A stretch of DNA of 64,000 nucleotides. It comes from Glandiceps talaboti (lineage: Eukaryota; Hemichordata; Enteropneusta; Spengelidae). The translations under genes and the position numbers were made by a program. The stretch covers positions 8,482,960 to 8,546,959 of the forward strand of contig NC_135557.1 in the NCBI RefSeq assembly GCF_964340395.1, read 5' to 3'. The notes under the pieces are model-generated. The model had not been told where the DNA came from, ran no database searches, and worked only from the letters and a program-made list of their open reading frames with translations. The number at the start of each line of letters is the position of its first letter. Position 1 is the stretch's first letter. Below are positions 47,636-64,000 of the stretch, piece by piece.

Positions 47636-47735
47636 TTAACGAACTCGTCAGCAGCAGTTAGAGTGACCTGCTTCTTCATAACATGCAAAAAGGAAAGAAT
47701 ATGTAAATACATTAGTGATGGCGCTAATTAAGGTC
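47636..47735 (-). repeat. Inverted partial macrosatellite unit at the array's left edge
   Basis: The reverse complement (AGCGCCATCACTAATG ... AAGCAGGTCACTCTAAC ... GACGA) aligns with 49337-49430 and with 52372-52460 of the array. The neighbouring array runs in the opposite orientation. Confidence 0.65.
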
Positions 47736-47789
47736 CGGTTCTATTTACTATGTGCCCTCTTTCCCTGTATATCTGTGTGTATGTCTATC

Positions 47790-47878
47790 TGTATTTTCGA
47801 AATGCAATTGTTGTTTTATTTATGCTTAGTAATTATAGGGGTGTCATAGCAACAGCCAGACCGACAGACGGACGGACT

Positions 47879-47926
<48 letters not shown>

Positions 47927-48543
47927 CACACACATGTTTTTACAGAGGCGAGGTTAGGCACAGAGTGGATAAACCCTTCTATGACGTCACCACTAAAATA
48001 TCTGTCCTATTCTTTGCATGTGTACATATTGCCAACAAGCAGGTCAATCTAACTGATGTTGACGACTTTTATGATAATCTACCATAGTGACTAATGCTAT
48101 CCTAAATCCTCCAGTCACTCCTTATCTCTCTTTTTTCTTGATAATGTCGATTACTGGGAAATAGGGCAATGTTGGTCGAATGCCAAACATTGCTATGGAG
48201 AAATGTAGACGGTTCTCCTGATCACCAGGTCCCATTGTTTTCACTTTTACTAGGTTGGTTCTGAACAGTTCTGCAAACAATACTATTTGTATGTGTGTTT
48301 TTGTACTGCTTAAAAACATGGCTTCTATGAATTGTACAGAATGAGGTTGATGCGATTGTACTGTCGAATCACGAGTTCTTAACTATACCAAACGTCAATG
48401 ATATTAGACAGATCTAGATTATACAGTGTTGCAAAGTGAATAACAAGTAACACGCTCAGTACATCTGAAATAAAGAATCATTTATTTTAGGACTGCAATA
48501 GTTGTGTTTGTTTGCGCTCATTAATCATAGGGATGTAAAAGTA

Positions 48544-48581
<38 letters not shown>

Positions 48582-49237
48582 CGCCAGCCAGCCAGCCAGA
48601 CAGACAGACAGACAGACAGACACACACATGTTTTTACAGAGGCGAGGTTAGGCACAGAGTGGATAAACCCTTCTATGACGTCACCACTAAAATACCTGAC
48701 CTATTCTTTGCATGTGTACATATTGCCAACAAGCAGGTCAATCTAACTGATGTTGACGACTTTTATGATAATCTACCATAGTGACTAATGCTATCCTAAA
48801 TCCTCCAGTCACTCCTTATCTCTCTTTTTTCTTGATAATGTCGATTACTGGGAAATAGGGCAATGTTGGTCGAATGCCAAACATTGCTATGGAGAAATGT
48901 AGACGGTTCTCCTGATCACCATGTCCCATTGTTTTCACTTTTACTAGGTTGGTTCTGAAAAGTTCTGCAAACAATACTATTTGTATGTGTGTTTTTGTAC
49001 TGCTTAAAAACATGGCTACTATGAATTGTACAGAATGAGGTTGATGCGATTGTACTGTCGAATCACGAGAACTTAACTATACCAAACGTCAATGATATTA
49101 GACAGATCTAGATTATACAGTGTTGCAAAGTGAATAACAAGTAACACGCTCAGTACATCTGAAATAAAGAATCATTTATTTTAGGACTGCAATAGTTGTG
49201 TTTGTTTGCGTTCATTAATCATAGGGATGTAAAAGTA

Positions 49238-49288
<51 letters not shown>

Positions 49289-49951
49289 GGAAAATATACT
49301 GAGGCAAAACAAGGGACAGATTTAATACACCCTTATTTAGCGCCATCACTGATATATCTACCTGTAATTCCTTTTGTGAGTGTTGCTAAGAAACAGGTCA
49401 TTCTAACACCCGTTGATGACTTTTCTGATAATCTACCACTAAAGTTACCATAAATCCTAAAGTCACTCCTTATCCCTCTCTTTTCTTCATAATGTCGATT
49501 ACTTGGAATTTTGACCATTTTGGTCGAATGCCAAATATTGCTATGTGAAAATGCCGACAGTTCCCCTTATCACAATGTCCCATTGTTATCGTTTTTATTA
49601 CGTTAGCTCTGGGTAGTTCTGCAAACAATACTAGATTAATTTATATGTGTTATTCTACTTGAAAACATGACTACTAAGAATTGCATTGACTGAAGTTGAC
49701 GTCACCGTACAGTCAGATCACGAGTACTTAACTAAACCAAAGGTTAGTGCGATAGACAGGGGATCCAAGTATGCCGTGGTGAAAAGTGAATAAAAGTAAT
49801 CCGCTCTGTATATCTGAAATATTGAATAATTTATTTTGGAACTGCAGGTGTTGTTTTTGCTTACGTTTATTAATTATAGGGATGTAAGAGTAACAGCCTG
49901 ACCGACCGCCAGCCAGCAAGCCAGACAGCCAGCAGGCCAAGCCAGCCAGCC

Positions 49952-49994
<43 letters not shown>

Positions 49995-50889
49995 TAGACA
50001 GACGTATTTACAGAGGCGAGGCACCGAGTGGATAAACCCTTATATGATGTCACCACTAAAATATCTGTCCTATTCTTTACATGTGTACATATTGCAAACA
50101 AGCAGGTCAATCTAACTCCTGTTGACGACTTTTCTGATAAGCTACCACAATGACTAATGTTATCCTAATTCCTTCAGTCACTCCTTATCTTTCTCTTTCC
50201 CTTCATAATGTCGATTACTTGGAATTTAGGCCATTTTGGTCGAAAGCCAAACATTGCTATGTAACAGTGTCGACAGTTCTCCTTATCACAATGTCCCATT
50301 GTTATCGTTTTTATTACGTTAGCTCTGAGGAGTTCTGCAAACAATACTAGCTTAATTTATATATATATGTTGTTATTCTACTTGAAAACATGACTACTAA
50401 GAATTGCATAGACTGAAGTTGACGTCGCCGTACGGTCAGATCACGAGTTCTTAACTAAACCAAAGGTTAGTGCGATAGACAGGGGATCTAAGTAAGCCGT
50501 GGTGAAAAGTGAATAAAAGTAATCCGCTCTGTATATCTGAAATATTGAATAATTTATTTTGGAACTGCAGATGTTGTTTTTGCTTACGTTTATTAATTAT
50601 AGGGATGTAAGAGTAACAGCCTGACCGACCGCCAGCCAGCCAGCCAGCCAGACAGACAGACAGCCAGCCAGACAGACAGACAGCCAGCCAGACAGACCGC
50701 CAGCCAGCCAGCCAGACAGACAGCCAGCCAGCCAGCCAGACAGACAGACAGCCAGCCAGCCAGCCAGACAGACCGCTAGCCAGCCAGCCAGACAGACAGA
50801 CAGCCAGCCAGCCAGACAGACCGCCAGCCAGCCAGCCAGACAGACAGACAGCCAGCCAGACAGACAGACAGACAGACCGCCAGCCAGCC

Positions 50890-50950
<61 letters not shown>

Positions 50951-51561
50951 CACGTATTTACAGAGGCGAGACGAGGCACAGAGTGGATAAACCCTTATAT
51001 GATGTCACCACTAAAATATCTGTCCTATTCTTTGCATGTGTACATATTGCCAACAAGCAGGTCAATCTAACTCCTGTTGACGACTTTTCTGATAATCTAC
51101 CACAGTGACTAATGCTATCCTAAATCATTCAGTCACTCTTTATCTCTCTTTTTTCTTCATAATGTCGATTACTGGGAAATAGGGCAATGTTGGTCGAATG
51201 CCAAACATTGCTATGGAGAAATGTAGACAGTTCTCCTTATCACAATGTCCCATTGTTTTCACATTTACTAGGTTGGTTCTGAACAGTTCTGCAAACAATA
51301 CTATTTGTATGTGTGTTTTTGTACTGCTTAAAAACATGGCTTCTATGAATTGTACAGAATGAGGTTGATGCGATTGTACTGTCGAATCACGAGTTCTTAA
51401 CTATACCAAACGTCAATGATATTAGACAGATCTAGATTATACAGTGTTGCAAAGTGAATAACAAGTAACACGCTCAGTACATCTGAAATAAAGAATCATT
51501 TATTTTAGGACTGCAATAGTTGTGTTTGTTTGCGCTCATTAATCATAGGGATGTAAAAGTA

Positions 51562-51596
<35 letters not shown>

Positions 51597-53560
51597 GGAA
51601 AATATACTGAGGCAAAACAAGGGACAGATTTAATACACCCTTATTTAGCGCCATCACTGATATATCTACCTGTAATTCCTTTTGTGAGTGTTGCTAAGAA
51701 ACAGGTCATTCTAACACCCGTTGATGACTTTTCTGATAATCTACCACTAAAGTTACCATAAATCCTAAAGTCACTCCTTATCTTTCTCTTTCCCTTATAA
51801 TGTCGATTACTTGGAATTTAGGCCATTTTGGTCGAATACCAAACATTGCTATGTAAAAATGCCGACAGTTCTCCTTTTCACAATGTCCCATTGTTATCAC
51901 TTATTACGTTAGCTCTGAGGAGTTCTGCAAACAATACTAGATTCATATTTGTTGTTGTTCTACTTCAAGACTTGACTACTACGAATTGCATAGACTGAGG
52001 TTGACGTCACCGTACCGTGAGATCACGAGTTCTTAACTAAATCAAAGGTTAGTGCGATAGACAGGGGATCCAAAGTATGCCGTGGTGATAAGTGAATGTA
52101 ACCCGCTCTGTATACGTATATCTGAAATATTGAATAATTTATTTTGGAACTGCAATTGTTGTGTTTGTTTACGCTCATTAATTATAGGGGTGTAAAAGTA
52201 AGAGCCAGACCAACAGCCAGCCAGACCGACAGACAGACAGACAGACATATAGACGGACGGACAGACAGACAGAAAGACAGACAGACAGACAGACAGACAA
52301 ACAAACAGACAGACAGACCAACGTATTTACTGAGGCGAGGCGAGGCACAGAGTGGATAAACTCTTATATTATATGACGCCACCACTGACATATCTGCCTA
52401 TTCTTTCAATGTTGCCAAGAAGCAGGCCACTCTAACGCCCTGTTGACGACTTTTCTGAATATCTACCACTAATGTTATGCTAAATCCTTCAGTCACTCCT
52501 TATCTCTCTCTTTTTCCTTCATAATGTCAATTACTGGGAATTTGGACAATGTTGGTCGAATGCCAAATGTAGACAGTTCTCCTTATCACAATGTCCCATT
52601 CTTATCACTTTTATTATGTTGATTCTGAAAAGTTCTGTAAACAACACTAGTCTTACATTTGTTTTTGTTCTACCTAAAACATGACTACTAAGAATTGCAT
52701 AGAATAAGGTCGATGTCATAGTACCGTAATTCCTGAGTTGTTAACTAAACCAAACGTCAATGCGATAGACAGGTCTAGAGATATATACATGACTAGTCTA
52801 AATATGCAGTGTTGCAAAGTGAATAAAATGTAATCCTCTCTGTACATCCGATATATAGAATCTTTCATGTTTAAACTGGAATTGTTGTGTTTGTTTGTTT
52901 ACGCTTAGTAATCATATGGGTGTACGAATAACAGACAGACAGACAGACAGACAGACATAGACAGACAGACAGACAGACAGACATATTTACTGAGGCGCAG
53001 CGAGGCACAGAGTAGATAAACCCTTATTGAACGGCACCATTGATATTTACCCATTCTTTCCTTGCGTGTGTGTTGGCAAGAATCAAGTCACTCGAACTGG
53101 GTCTTTTCTTCATGATGTGGATTACTTGGAATTTAGACAATGTTGGTCGAATGCCAAACATTGCTATGTATACTGCACAGAAGACTGCTAATCCTACAAT
53201 TGTCATTCAGTGAGTCAACATTTTGACAGCTAAAGGGCATCAGTAGAAATGTAGACAGTTCTCATTATCACAACGTCCCCTCATTATCGCGTTTATTACC
53301 TTGGTTCTGAACAGTTCTGCACTCATACTAGTCTCATATTTTTTCATTCTACTTCAAAACATGAATACTAAGAATTGCATAGAAAAATGGTGATGTCATT
53401 GTACCGTCAGATCACGAGTTTTTGACTAAACCAAACATTAATATAATTACCAGACCTAGATATATAGTGTTGCAAAGTGAATAAAACGTATCCCGTTTAG
53501 TACATGTATATCCGAAACATTGAATCTTTTTTTTTAAAACTTAAAGTGTTCTCTTTTCAT
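47790..53560 (+). repeat. Macrosatellite, about eight units of 0.64-0.94 kb
   Basis: Each unit has a (CAGA/CAGC)n microsatellite, a GAGGCGAGG..GAGTGGATAAAC block, a GTCGATTACTGGGAAAT block, a GTTCTGCAAACAATACTA block and an ATTTATTTTAGGACTGCA block. Microsatellite positions mark the units: about 47870, 48548, 49238, 49906, 50630, 51564, 52203 and 52933. Units 1 and 2 are nearly identical. Units 3 and 6 share a variant (ATACTGAGGCAAAACAAGGG). Units 5 and 6 are mosaics. No protein or RNA gene was recognised; the repeated 65-codon minus frames reflect copy identity. Confidence 0.93.
50630..50952. repeat. Expanded CAGA/CAGC compound microsatellite within unit 5
   Basis: About 320 bp of alternating GCCA and GACA tetramers, four to five times longer than in sister units. 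It produces spurious frames rich in Cys-Leu-Ser-Val and Trp-Leu-Ala-Gly. Confidence 0.95.
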
Positions 53561-53615
53561 GCTTAATATTAATTGTAGCGGCGTTAATGAAATTTTGATG
53601 ATATCGCTAGATAAA

Positions 53616-53897
53616 CTATAATTATAGGTCTTCATTTTTGTGCATTTGGGCGACTGCAGTTGGTGTGAAAGGGAGACGCCATCAATTACGTCATCGTCAT
53701 TCAATGCAATAACAGTAAATTTCTACAAATAAATATATATCCAGAGTTAAACTTAATGCCTTCCGTGGGGGTAGTCATGCAATTTCATGATTTATGCAAG
53801 AAATTTAGCTCTGTATCTGTGATTTTTCAAGTCACAGTGAAAGTTAGTTGTCAAAAATGTTGTTCAAATGCAAAAAAATGAAGACCTATAATTATAG
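53616..53897. mobile_element. MITE with 33-bp terminal inverted repeats
   Basis: Left CTATAATTATAGGTCTTCAT at 53616 and its inverted partner ending at 53897 match over 33 bp with one mismatch. Length is 282 bp with no coding content. The outermost TATAATTATA is itself palindromic, so the exact target duplication (TA or longer) is ambiguous. Confidence 0.82.
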
Positions 53898-59635
<5,738 letters not shown>

Positions 59636-60029
59636 TTAATAGTCTCCAAAAAACAGTCGTGTCCAATAAGTTGTTGTTTTCATTCCATATCTGCTTCGAA
59701 CCACAGGCTGGAAGTAGTCACTCTCAGGGCATCCATCTTCCACGTCCGTGTTTTCAGTGTCAGATGAACTAGTGGCACTCCCAACTTCACATATGACAAC
59801 ATCCTCAAAATTACTGCCAATGTCATCACTGTCACTCTTCGAATCAGGAGCACTCTTTCCAATGCTTGGTTGTCTTTCACTTATCAAACTCTGTGCAATA
59901 TGGGCATTAATCACTTTCAATTTCTCCACTTTCTGCATTTTTTTTGTGTTCCCAAGTTTGTGAGCCTCAATATATTTATCAAGATCAACAACTTTCTCTT
60001 TCTTGAGTTGGCCACTCTCTCCACTCTTG
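59636..60029 (-). CDS. Possible terminal exon of an acidic protein with a C-terminal RS..G..TTxW motif
   Basis: The minus-strand frame open from about 60029 reads KKEKVVDLDKYIEAHKLGNT, a SAP-like helix pair, then INAHIAQSLI, an acidic Ser/Asp-rich stretch and the end VVRSRYGMKTTTYW to the stop at 59636. The acidic tail and Arg-Ser...Thr-Thr-x-Trp ending resemble 24109-24345, suggesting one protein family. The frame begins immediately after a stop, so either a splice acceptor near 60029 or the ATG at 59936-59938 is used. Function unknown; a relation to transposon-derived proteins is my guess. Confidence 0.38.
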
Positions 60030-60603
60030 ATTTAAACAAGTTTTACTGTATGTATTTTAGTGTATAGCCTGTCTCTCATTCAAATCATTAAATGTTGTTT
60101 GGTTTAGAGGGGTATTCAGTTTATACATAGACCCTAAAGGAAATGGACAAGTAACTTAATTTGGCATTCTTTTTGAAGTTTACCAGGGTATTTCAGATGT
60201 TGCACTGTTGGTAGTGAGATTCCCTTTGTGGTATGCGGTAGTGGACTCCTCCATTTCCTCTAGGGTCTATGGCTTATTGAGGTATACATGTATTTTACAA
60301 TTTGTAAGCAAAGAATTTTTTTTAGGTATAGACAATGTTCTAGTTTAGATATGGTAAGGAACTCATGGTCATGTAACCAATAAAATGTCCATTGTTTGAA
60401 TTACAATGAATTTATACATCTATATTTTGTATTAAAAGCGTGTCTTTTATTGCATATTATTATCATTGACTATCAAGACATGTAACTTGCCTAAATATCA
60501 GTGACCCCCCCCCCCCTTAAACGCAAACACAAAAAGTTGTGACCCCGCCAAATCCACTGCGCAAAAAATAGTGACCAACCCTGTTAATTCTGTCCAGTCC
60601 CTA
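60030..60603. other. Non-coding DNA
   Basis: A C run lies at about 60506-60517. Nothing else recognised. Confidence 0.35.
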
Positions 60604-61323
60604 AAGGCCCGGTTACATGATGCAACTCGACTAGCAACGCACCATGCAATTCATCGCATGCGACGAATTGCATCGTGTACTCGCCTCGTCGCAGGGTCTT
60701 GTGACGTCGCAAGGAAACCGACATGTCGGTTTCCTTGCGACTCGTCGCAAGTTGCTTCTCGAGTTGCTTCGTGAGTTGCACCGTGTAACCACTTCGTCGC
60801 ATCGCAAGTAATAACCTTTGACATATACCTACGTGTCAAATGACGTTCAATGTTGTGGCCGCCATGTTTTTAGTATAAATATTCTATTTAAGCAAGTATT
60901 TTTGATATAATTTCGATTTATCACCACGATTACCACTTATCGATATTATACAATGTCTATGAATGCTTGATCTCTGCTGAATATCATTTTATTTCCAACT
61001 TGAATGCAAGTAGCGACATCGGAAAGATCAACATCGCCCTAAACGAACTTCGAATTGAATAGAATTTTACTATCGATACCTCAACAAGTTTTCAGTCATT
61101 TTATTCATAAATATTAGCAATTTCATAGCATTTTTGCCAAATTCCTGCCGCTAGTAGACTTGACCTCGATGACCTGTAACGTTTATATATCTACGCATGT
61201 GCAACAGTTAGCTCTTGGGTCTCACCATGCAACTAGTTGCATTGTGTACGTGCTCCGTCGCAGTTGCAAACCTCGTCGCATGCGACGAATTGCTTCATGA
61301 GTTGCATCGTGTAACTGGGCCTT
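60604..61323. mobile_element. DNA element with AAGGCCC...GGGCCTT termini, 720 bp
   Basis: Terminal inverted repeats AAGGCCCGGTTACATGATGC and its inverted partner ending at 61323 match over about 24 bp with two mismatches. An internal third copy of the terminus (GAGTTGCACCGTGTAACC, 60772-60789) pairs with the left end, so a smaller 0.19-kb hairpin is nested in the element. CpG-rich GTCGCA motifs recur in both subterminal regions. No transposase. Possible 3-bp flanks TAA/TGA are uncertain. Confidence 0.75.
60706..60741. repeat. Perfect 36-bp palindrome
   Basis: Half-site GTCGCAAGGAAACCGACA is followed with no spacer by its exact reverse complement; the centre is ACATGT. It lies inside the nested hairpin of the 720-bp element. 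Confidence 0.97.
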
Positions 61324-61761
61324 GAAACATAAATTACACTTTCAAAGAACATACTAGTATAACGTTATGAGCTGGTACCACATAATGTGGATTTTTACTT
61401 GCGAAAGCAACGTCTTCGTACCAGCCCATATCGCCGCGTCGATGGATAACAAAAACAAAACACGCTCATACAATGATGCTCATACGCGTACCTACTACGG
61501 TACTATAGTACAGTGCACTTCCTTTTAGACATATTCATGACCTTATTGTATGACTTTGGTTTGCTTGTCAGTGAAGGAAGACCAGTCATTTATAAATGCA
61601 AAATTTAATGCATTGTTTGCAAGGTTGAGAGCAGTTGGATGTGACTGAGAGTGAGAACAGAGCCAGAAGTTTGCCGGGCTGTATACTACTATATTCCTAG
61701 CGTGTTTTCCGGAGCATGTCTGATCACACACGTCGTGCGGAACTGTAATGGATGCTCTAGT
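61324..61761. other. Non-coding DNA
   Basis: Nothing recognised between the two DNA elements. Confidence 0.35.
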
Positions 61762-61767
61762 GGTAGA

Positions 61768-63172
61768 TACCGTGGCCGATAACGACAAACCGGTCTTCTA
61801 GTTCAAGTGTCGGTCTTCTAGTTCAAAAAACCGGTCTTCTAATTCAAGTGTCGGTCTTCTAATTCAAGTGTCGGTCTTCTAGTTCAAGTGTCGGTCTTCT
61901 AGTTCAAGTGTCGGTCTTCTAGTTCAAGTGTCGGTCTTCTAACTCAAGTGTCGGTCTTCTAATTCAAGTGTCGGTCTTCTAGTTCAAGTGTCGGTCTTCT
62001 AACTCAAGTGTCGCGTCCGTCTTCTCAGTTTTCTATACTATACTATACTATACTATACTATACTATACTATACTATACTATACTATACTATACTATACTA
62101 TACTATATTATACTATACTATATACTATACTATACTATATACTATGCTATATACTATACTATACTATATACTATGCTATATACTATACTATACTATACTA
62201 TACTATACTATACTATACTATACTATACTGTACTATACTATACTATACTATAATATGATATGCTATACTATAATATACTATACTATACTATACTATACTA
62301 TACTATACTATATGATATACTATACTATACTATACTATATACTATACTTTATACTATACTATACTATACTATACTATTCTATGCTATACTATACTATACT
62401 ATAGTATACTATATACTATATTATATACTATATACTATATTATACACTATATACTATACTACACTATAGTACAGTATAGTATAGTATAGTATATAGTATA
62501 GTATAGTATAGTACAGTATAGTATAGTATAGTATAGTATAGTATAGTATAGTATGGTATGGTATAGTATGGTATGGCATGGCATGGTATGGTGTAGTATA
62601 GTATAGTATATAGTATAGTATCGTTTATAGTATAGTATCATATAGTATATACTAGTAGTATGGTATAGTATAGTATAGTATAGTATAGTATAGTATATAG
62701 TATAGTATCGTATATAGTATATAGTATAGTATAGTATATAGTATAGTATAGTATAGTATAGTATAGTATAGTGTAGTATAGTATAGAAAACTGAGAAGAC
62801 GGACGCGACACTTGAACTAGAAGACCGACACTTGAATTAGAAGACCGACAGTTGAACTAGAAGACCGACACTTGAATTAGCAGACCGACACTTGAACTAG
62901 AAGACCGACACCTGAACTAGAAGACCGACACTTGAGTTAGAAGACCGACACTTGAACTAGAAGACCGACACTTGAACTAGAAGACCGACACTTGAATTAG
63001 AAGACTGACACTTGAACTAGAAGACCGACACTTGAATTAGAAGATCGGTTTTTTGAACTAGAAGACCGACACTTGAACTAGAAGACCGACACTTGAATTA
63101 GAAGACCGGTTTTTTGAACTAGAAGACCGACACTTGAATTAGAAGACCGGTTTGTCGTTATCGGCCACGGTA
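61768..63172. mobile_element. Foldback element, 1.4-kb near-perfect inverted repeat with 6-bp TSD
   Basis: Ends TACCGTGGCCGATAACGACA and the exact inverse, flanked by GGTAGA on both sides (61762-61767 and 63173-63178). Each arm, from outside in, holds a 26-bp end, then 20-bp repeats (TCGGTCTTCTAGTTCAAGTG and variants; left 61790-62013, right 62805-63155), a unique TCGCGTCCGTCTTCTCAGTT block, and a long (TATAC)n pentamer tract meeting its complement near 62470. There is no coding sequence. Tandem-repeat arms, inverted symmetry and a target duplication are the structure of Drosophila FB-type foldback elements. Confidence 0.88.
62033..62790. repeat. (TATAC)n / (GTATA)n inverted pentanucleotide core
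   Basis: About 430 bp of TATAC units is followed by about 320 bp of the complementary units, with irregular shorter spacings. The switch is near 62465-62475. Confidence 0.93.
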
Positions 63173-63178
63173 GGTAGA

Positions 63179-64000
63179 CCTCGCCCTCCTACCCTGGAAT
63201 GCAGTGTATGCGCAGTGCTCACCGTCAATAAATTATTTGACCGTTCCTGAACTGTTCTGATTTTTTCTGGTAATTATGATTTCACAAAATCCTTAAAAGA
63301 TTGACAACCGATCAGACCTTCAATTTTACATAGACCTTCTCATGAAATATATGAATGGCGGTTCAAACACAGTTAGCGTACGTATACACACTGTAGTCAG
63401 GTAGTCAGTAAGTCAATATAACCCCACTAAATAGTACTACTGTTACGGTGTTACGATCTCAATGGGACAACTATTTTCAAAATTTCGACCCAATTTTTTC
63501 CTTCATCTGCTAATTTAAAATATCTACTTTTTATTATCGTAACTTACCGGTCAGTATTATTTAGTCTGTCGACAATAACATCGTCAACGACCATCTGCAG
63601 GTGGGGAATGTTGTTTGGCTGTAGTCATGGTTGTGGTAGTGGTTCATACATATATGGTACAATACAAGCATCCCCCACTACCACATCTTCTTCGTCATCA
63701 CTAGTGCTGCATGTATTATTGTCATTGTCAATTTCGACTTCTAAATAGTAGAACATGGTTCCACTAGAATCGCTATCGCTTGTTATGTAATCGGACATAT
63801 TTGAAGTTCGTCCCAGTTGTGACAACATGAAATACATAAACAACTTCGGCAATTTCCAGAATTTTTCCAAACAAATCAATATTTCGTAATTAATACCGTA
63901 CTTTTGTCAAAAATGTCACACAAATCTTTAATCACCTATGAAAACTACGTTTTTTCCAGGCAAAGAGTCGGAAACTTTGGAAACCTATTTATATGCACTT
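63179..64000. other. Mostly non-coding DNA at the window end
   Basis: Holds one acidic minus-strand exon candidate (63625-63798). Nothing else recognised. Confidence 0.35.
63625..63798 (-). CDS. Possible acidic N-terminal exon ending VPYMYEP
   Basis: From the ATG at 63796-63798 the minus strand reads MSDYITSDSDSSGTMFYYLE, more acidic residues (STSDDEEDVV), then CIVPYMYEPLPQP and a stop. A short acidic leader followed by a (V/I)xPYxxEP motif is common at the start of invertebrate proteins with P2X7-C-terminus-like domains. No clear splice donor was found before the stop. It could be an orphan first exon or chance. Confidence 0.28.
   Translation of the reverse strand: MSDYITSDSDSSGTMFYYLEVEIDNDNNTCSTSDDEEDVVVGDACIVPYMYEPLPQP

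Noticed and set aside
50451-50979. Long frames of Cys-Leu-Ser-Val and Trp-Leu-Ala-Gly repeats
   Set aside because: Translation of the CAGA/CAGC microsatellite.
48122-51337. A 65-codon minus-strand frame present in three macrosatellite units (48122, 48816, 51140)
   Set aside because: Its conservation equals that of the surrounding non-coding unit. Other units break it, and no domain is visible.
62008-62641. Tyr-Thr-Ile-Leu-rich frames
   Set aside because: Translation of the TATAC pentamer tract in the foldback element.

Overview
This window is eukaryotic, AT-rich, intron-containing and extremely repeat-dense. The host genes and mobile elements together point to an invertebrate animal, probably marine: an OAF (out at first) terminal exon, HYOU1/GRP170 leader exons, an NB-ARC plus TPR immune-type gene, a DIRS-type element, a Penelope-like element, CR1-group LINEs, foldback and MITE-type DNA elements, and long minisatellites. 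A non-vertebrate deuterostome (hemichordate or amphioxus type) is my best guess, held with low confidence. No bacterial features, CRISPR arrays, rRNA or convincing tRNA genes were seen.

Layout. 1-7.6 kb: CpG-richer promoter-like DNA near 0.85-1.9 kb, two minisatellites (34-bp and 37-bp units), a hAT-like MITE and the 3' end of a LINE. 7.6-9.1 kb: the first three coding exons of a HYOU1-like gene, the third out of phase. 9.1-17.3 kb: non-coding, dominated by a 50-bp minisatellite and a 2-kb 22/18-bp satellite. 17.3-17.6 kb: the last exon of an OAF homologue, whose final 60 bp (codons, stop and start of 3'UTR) is present three times in tandem. 17.9-24.5 kb: dispersed repeats, LINE fragments and a small acidic-protein exon. 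24.5-33.3 kb: a broken NB-ARC-TPR (NLR-like) gene with one LINE in an intron and an LTR retrotransposon inserted inside a TPR exon with a 4-bp target duplication.

33.3-38.9 kb: mostly non-coding, with a CpG-rich possible DNA element at 36.5-37.4 kb. 38.9-40.2 kb: an internally deleted Penelope-like element. 40.3-47.4 kb: a degenerate DIRS-type element (gag, RT-RNase H, tyrosine recombinase, inverted terminal repeats) carrying a nested LINE. 47.6-53.6 kb: a macrosatellite of about eight units of roughly 0.7 kb, each with a CAGA/CAGC microsatellite, with an inverted partial unit at its left edge. 53.6-64 kb: a MITE, a 179-bp CT tract, a 720-bp TIR element with a perfect 36-bp palindrome, a 1.4-kb foldback element with a 6-bp target duplication, and two short acidic minus-strand exon candidates.

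The genes do not form one pathway. HYOU1 is an ER chaperone, OAF a secreted cysteine-rich protein, and the NB-ARC-TPR locus resembles intracellular innate-immune STAND ATPases. Several coding stretches carry one-base indels and isolated stops. This fits pseudogene decay, but long-read assembly errors are possible, so raw reads should be checked before calling each lesion real. The exonic LTR insertion and the nested-element structure do not depend on that question.
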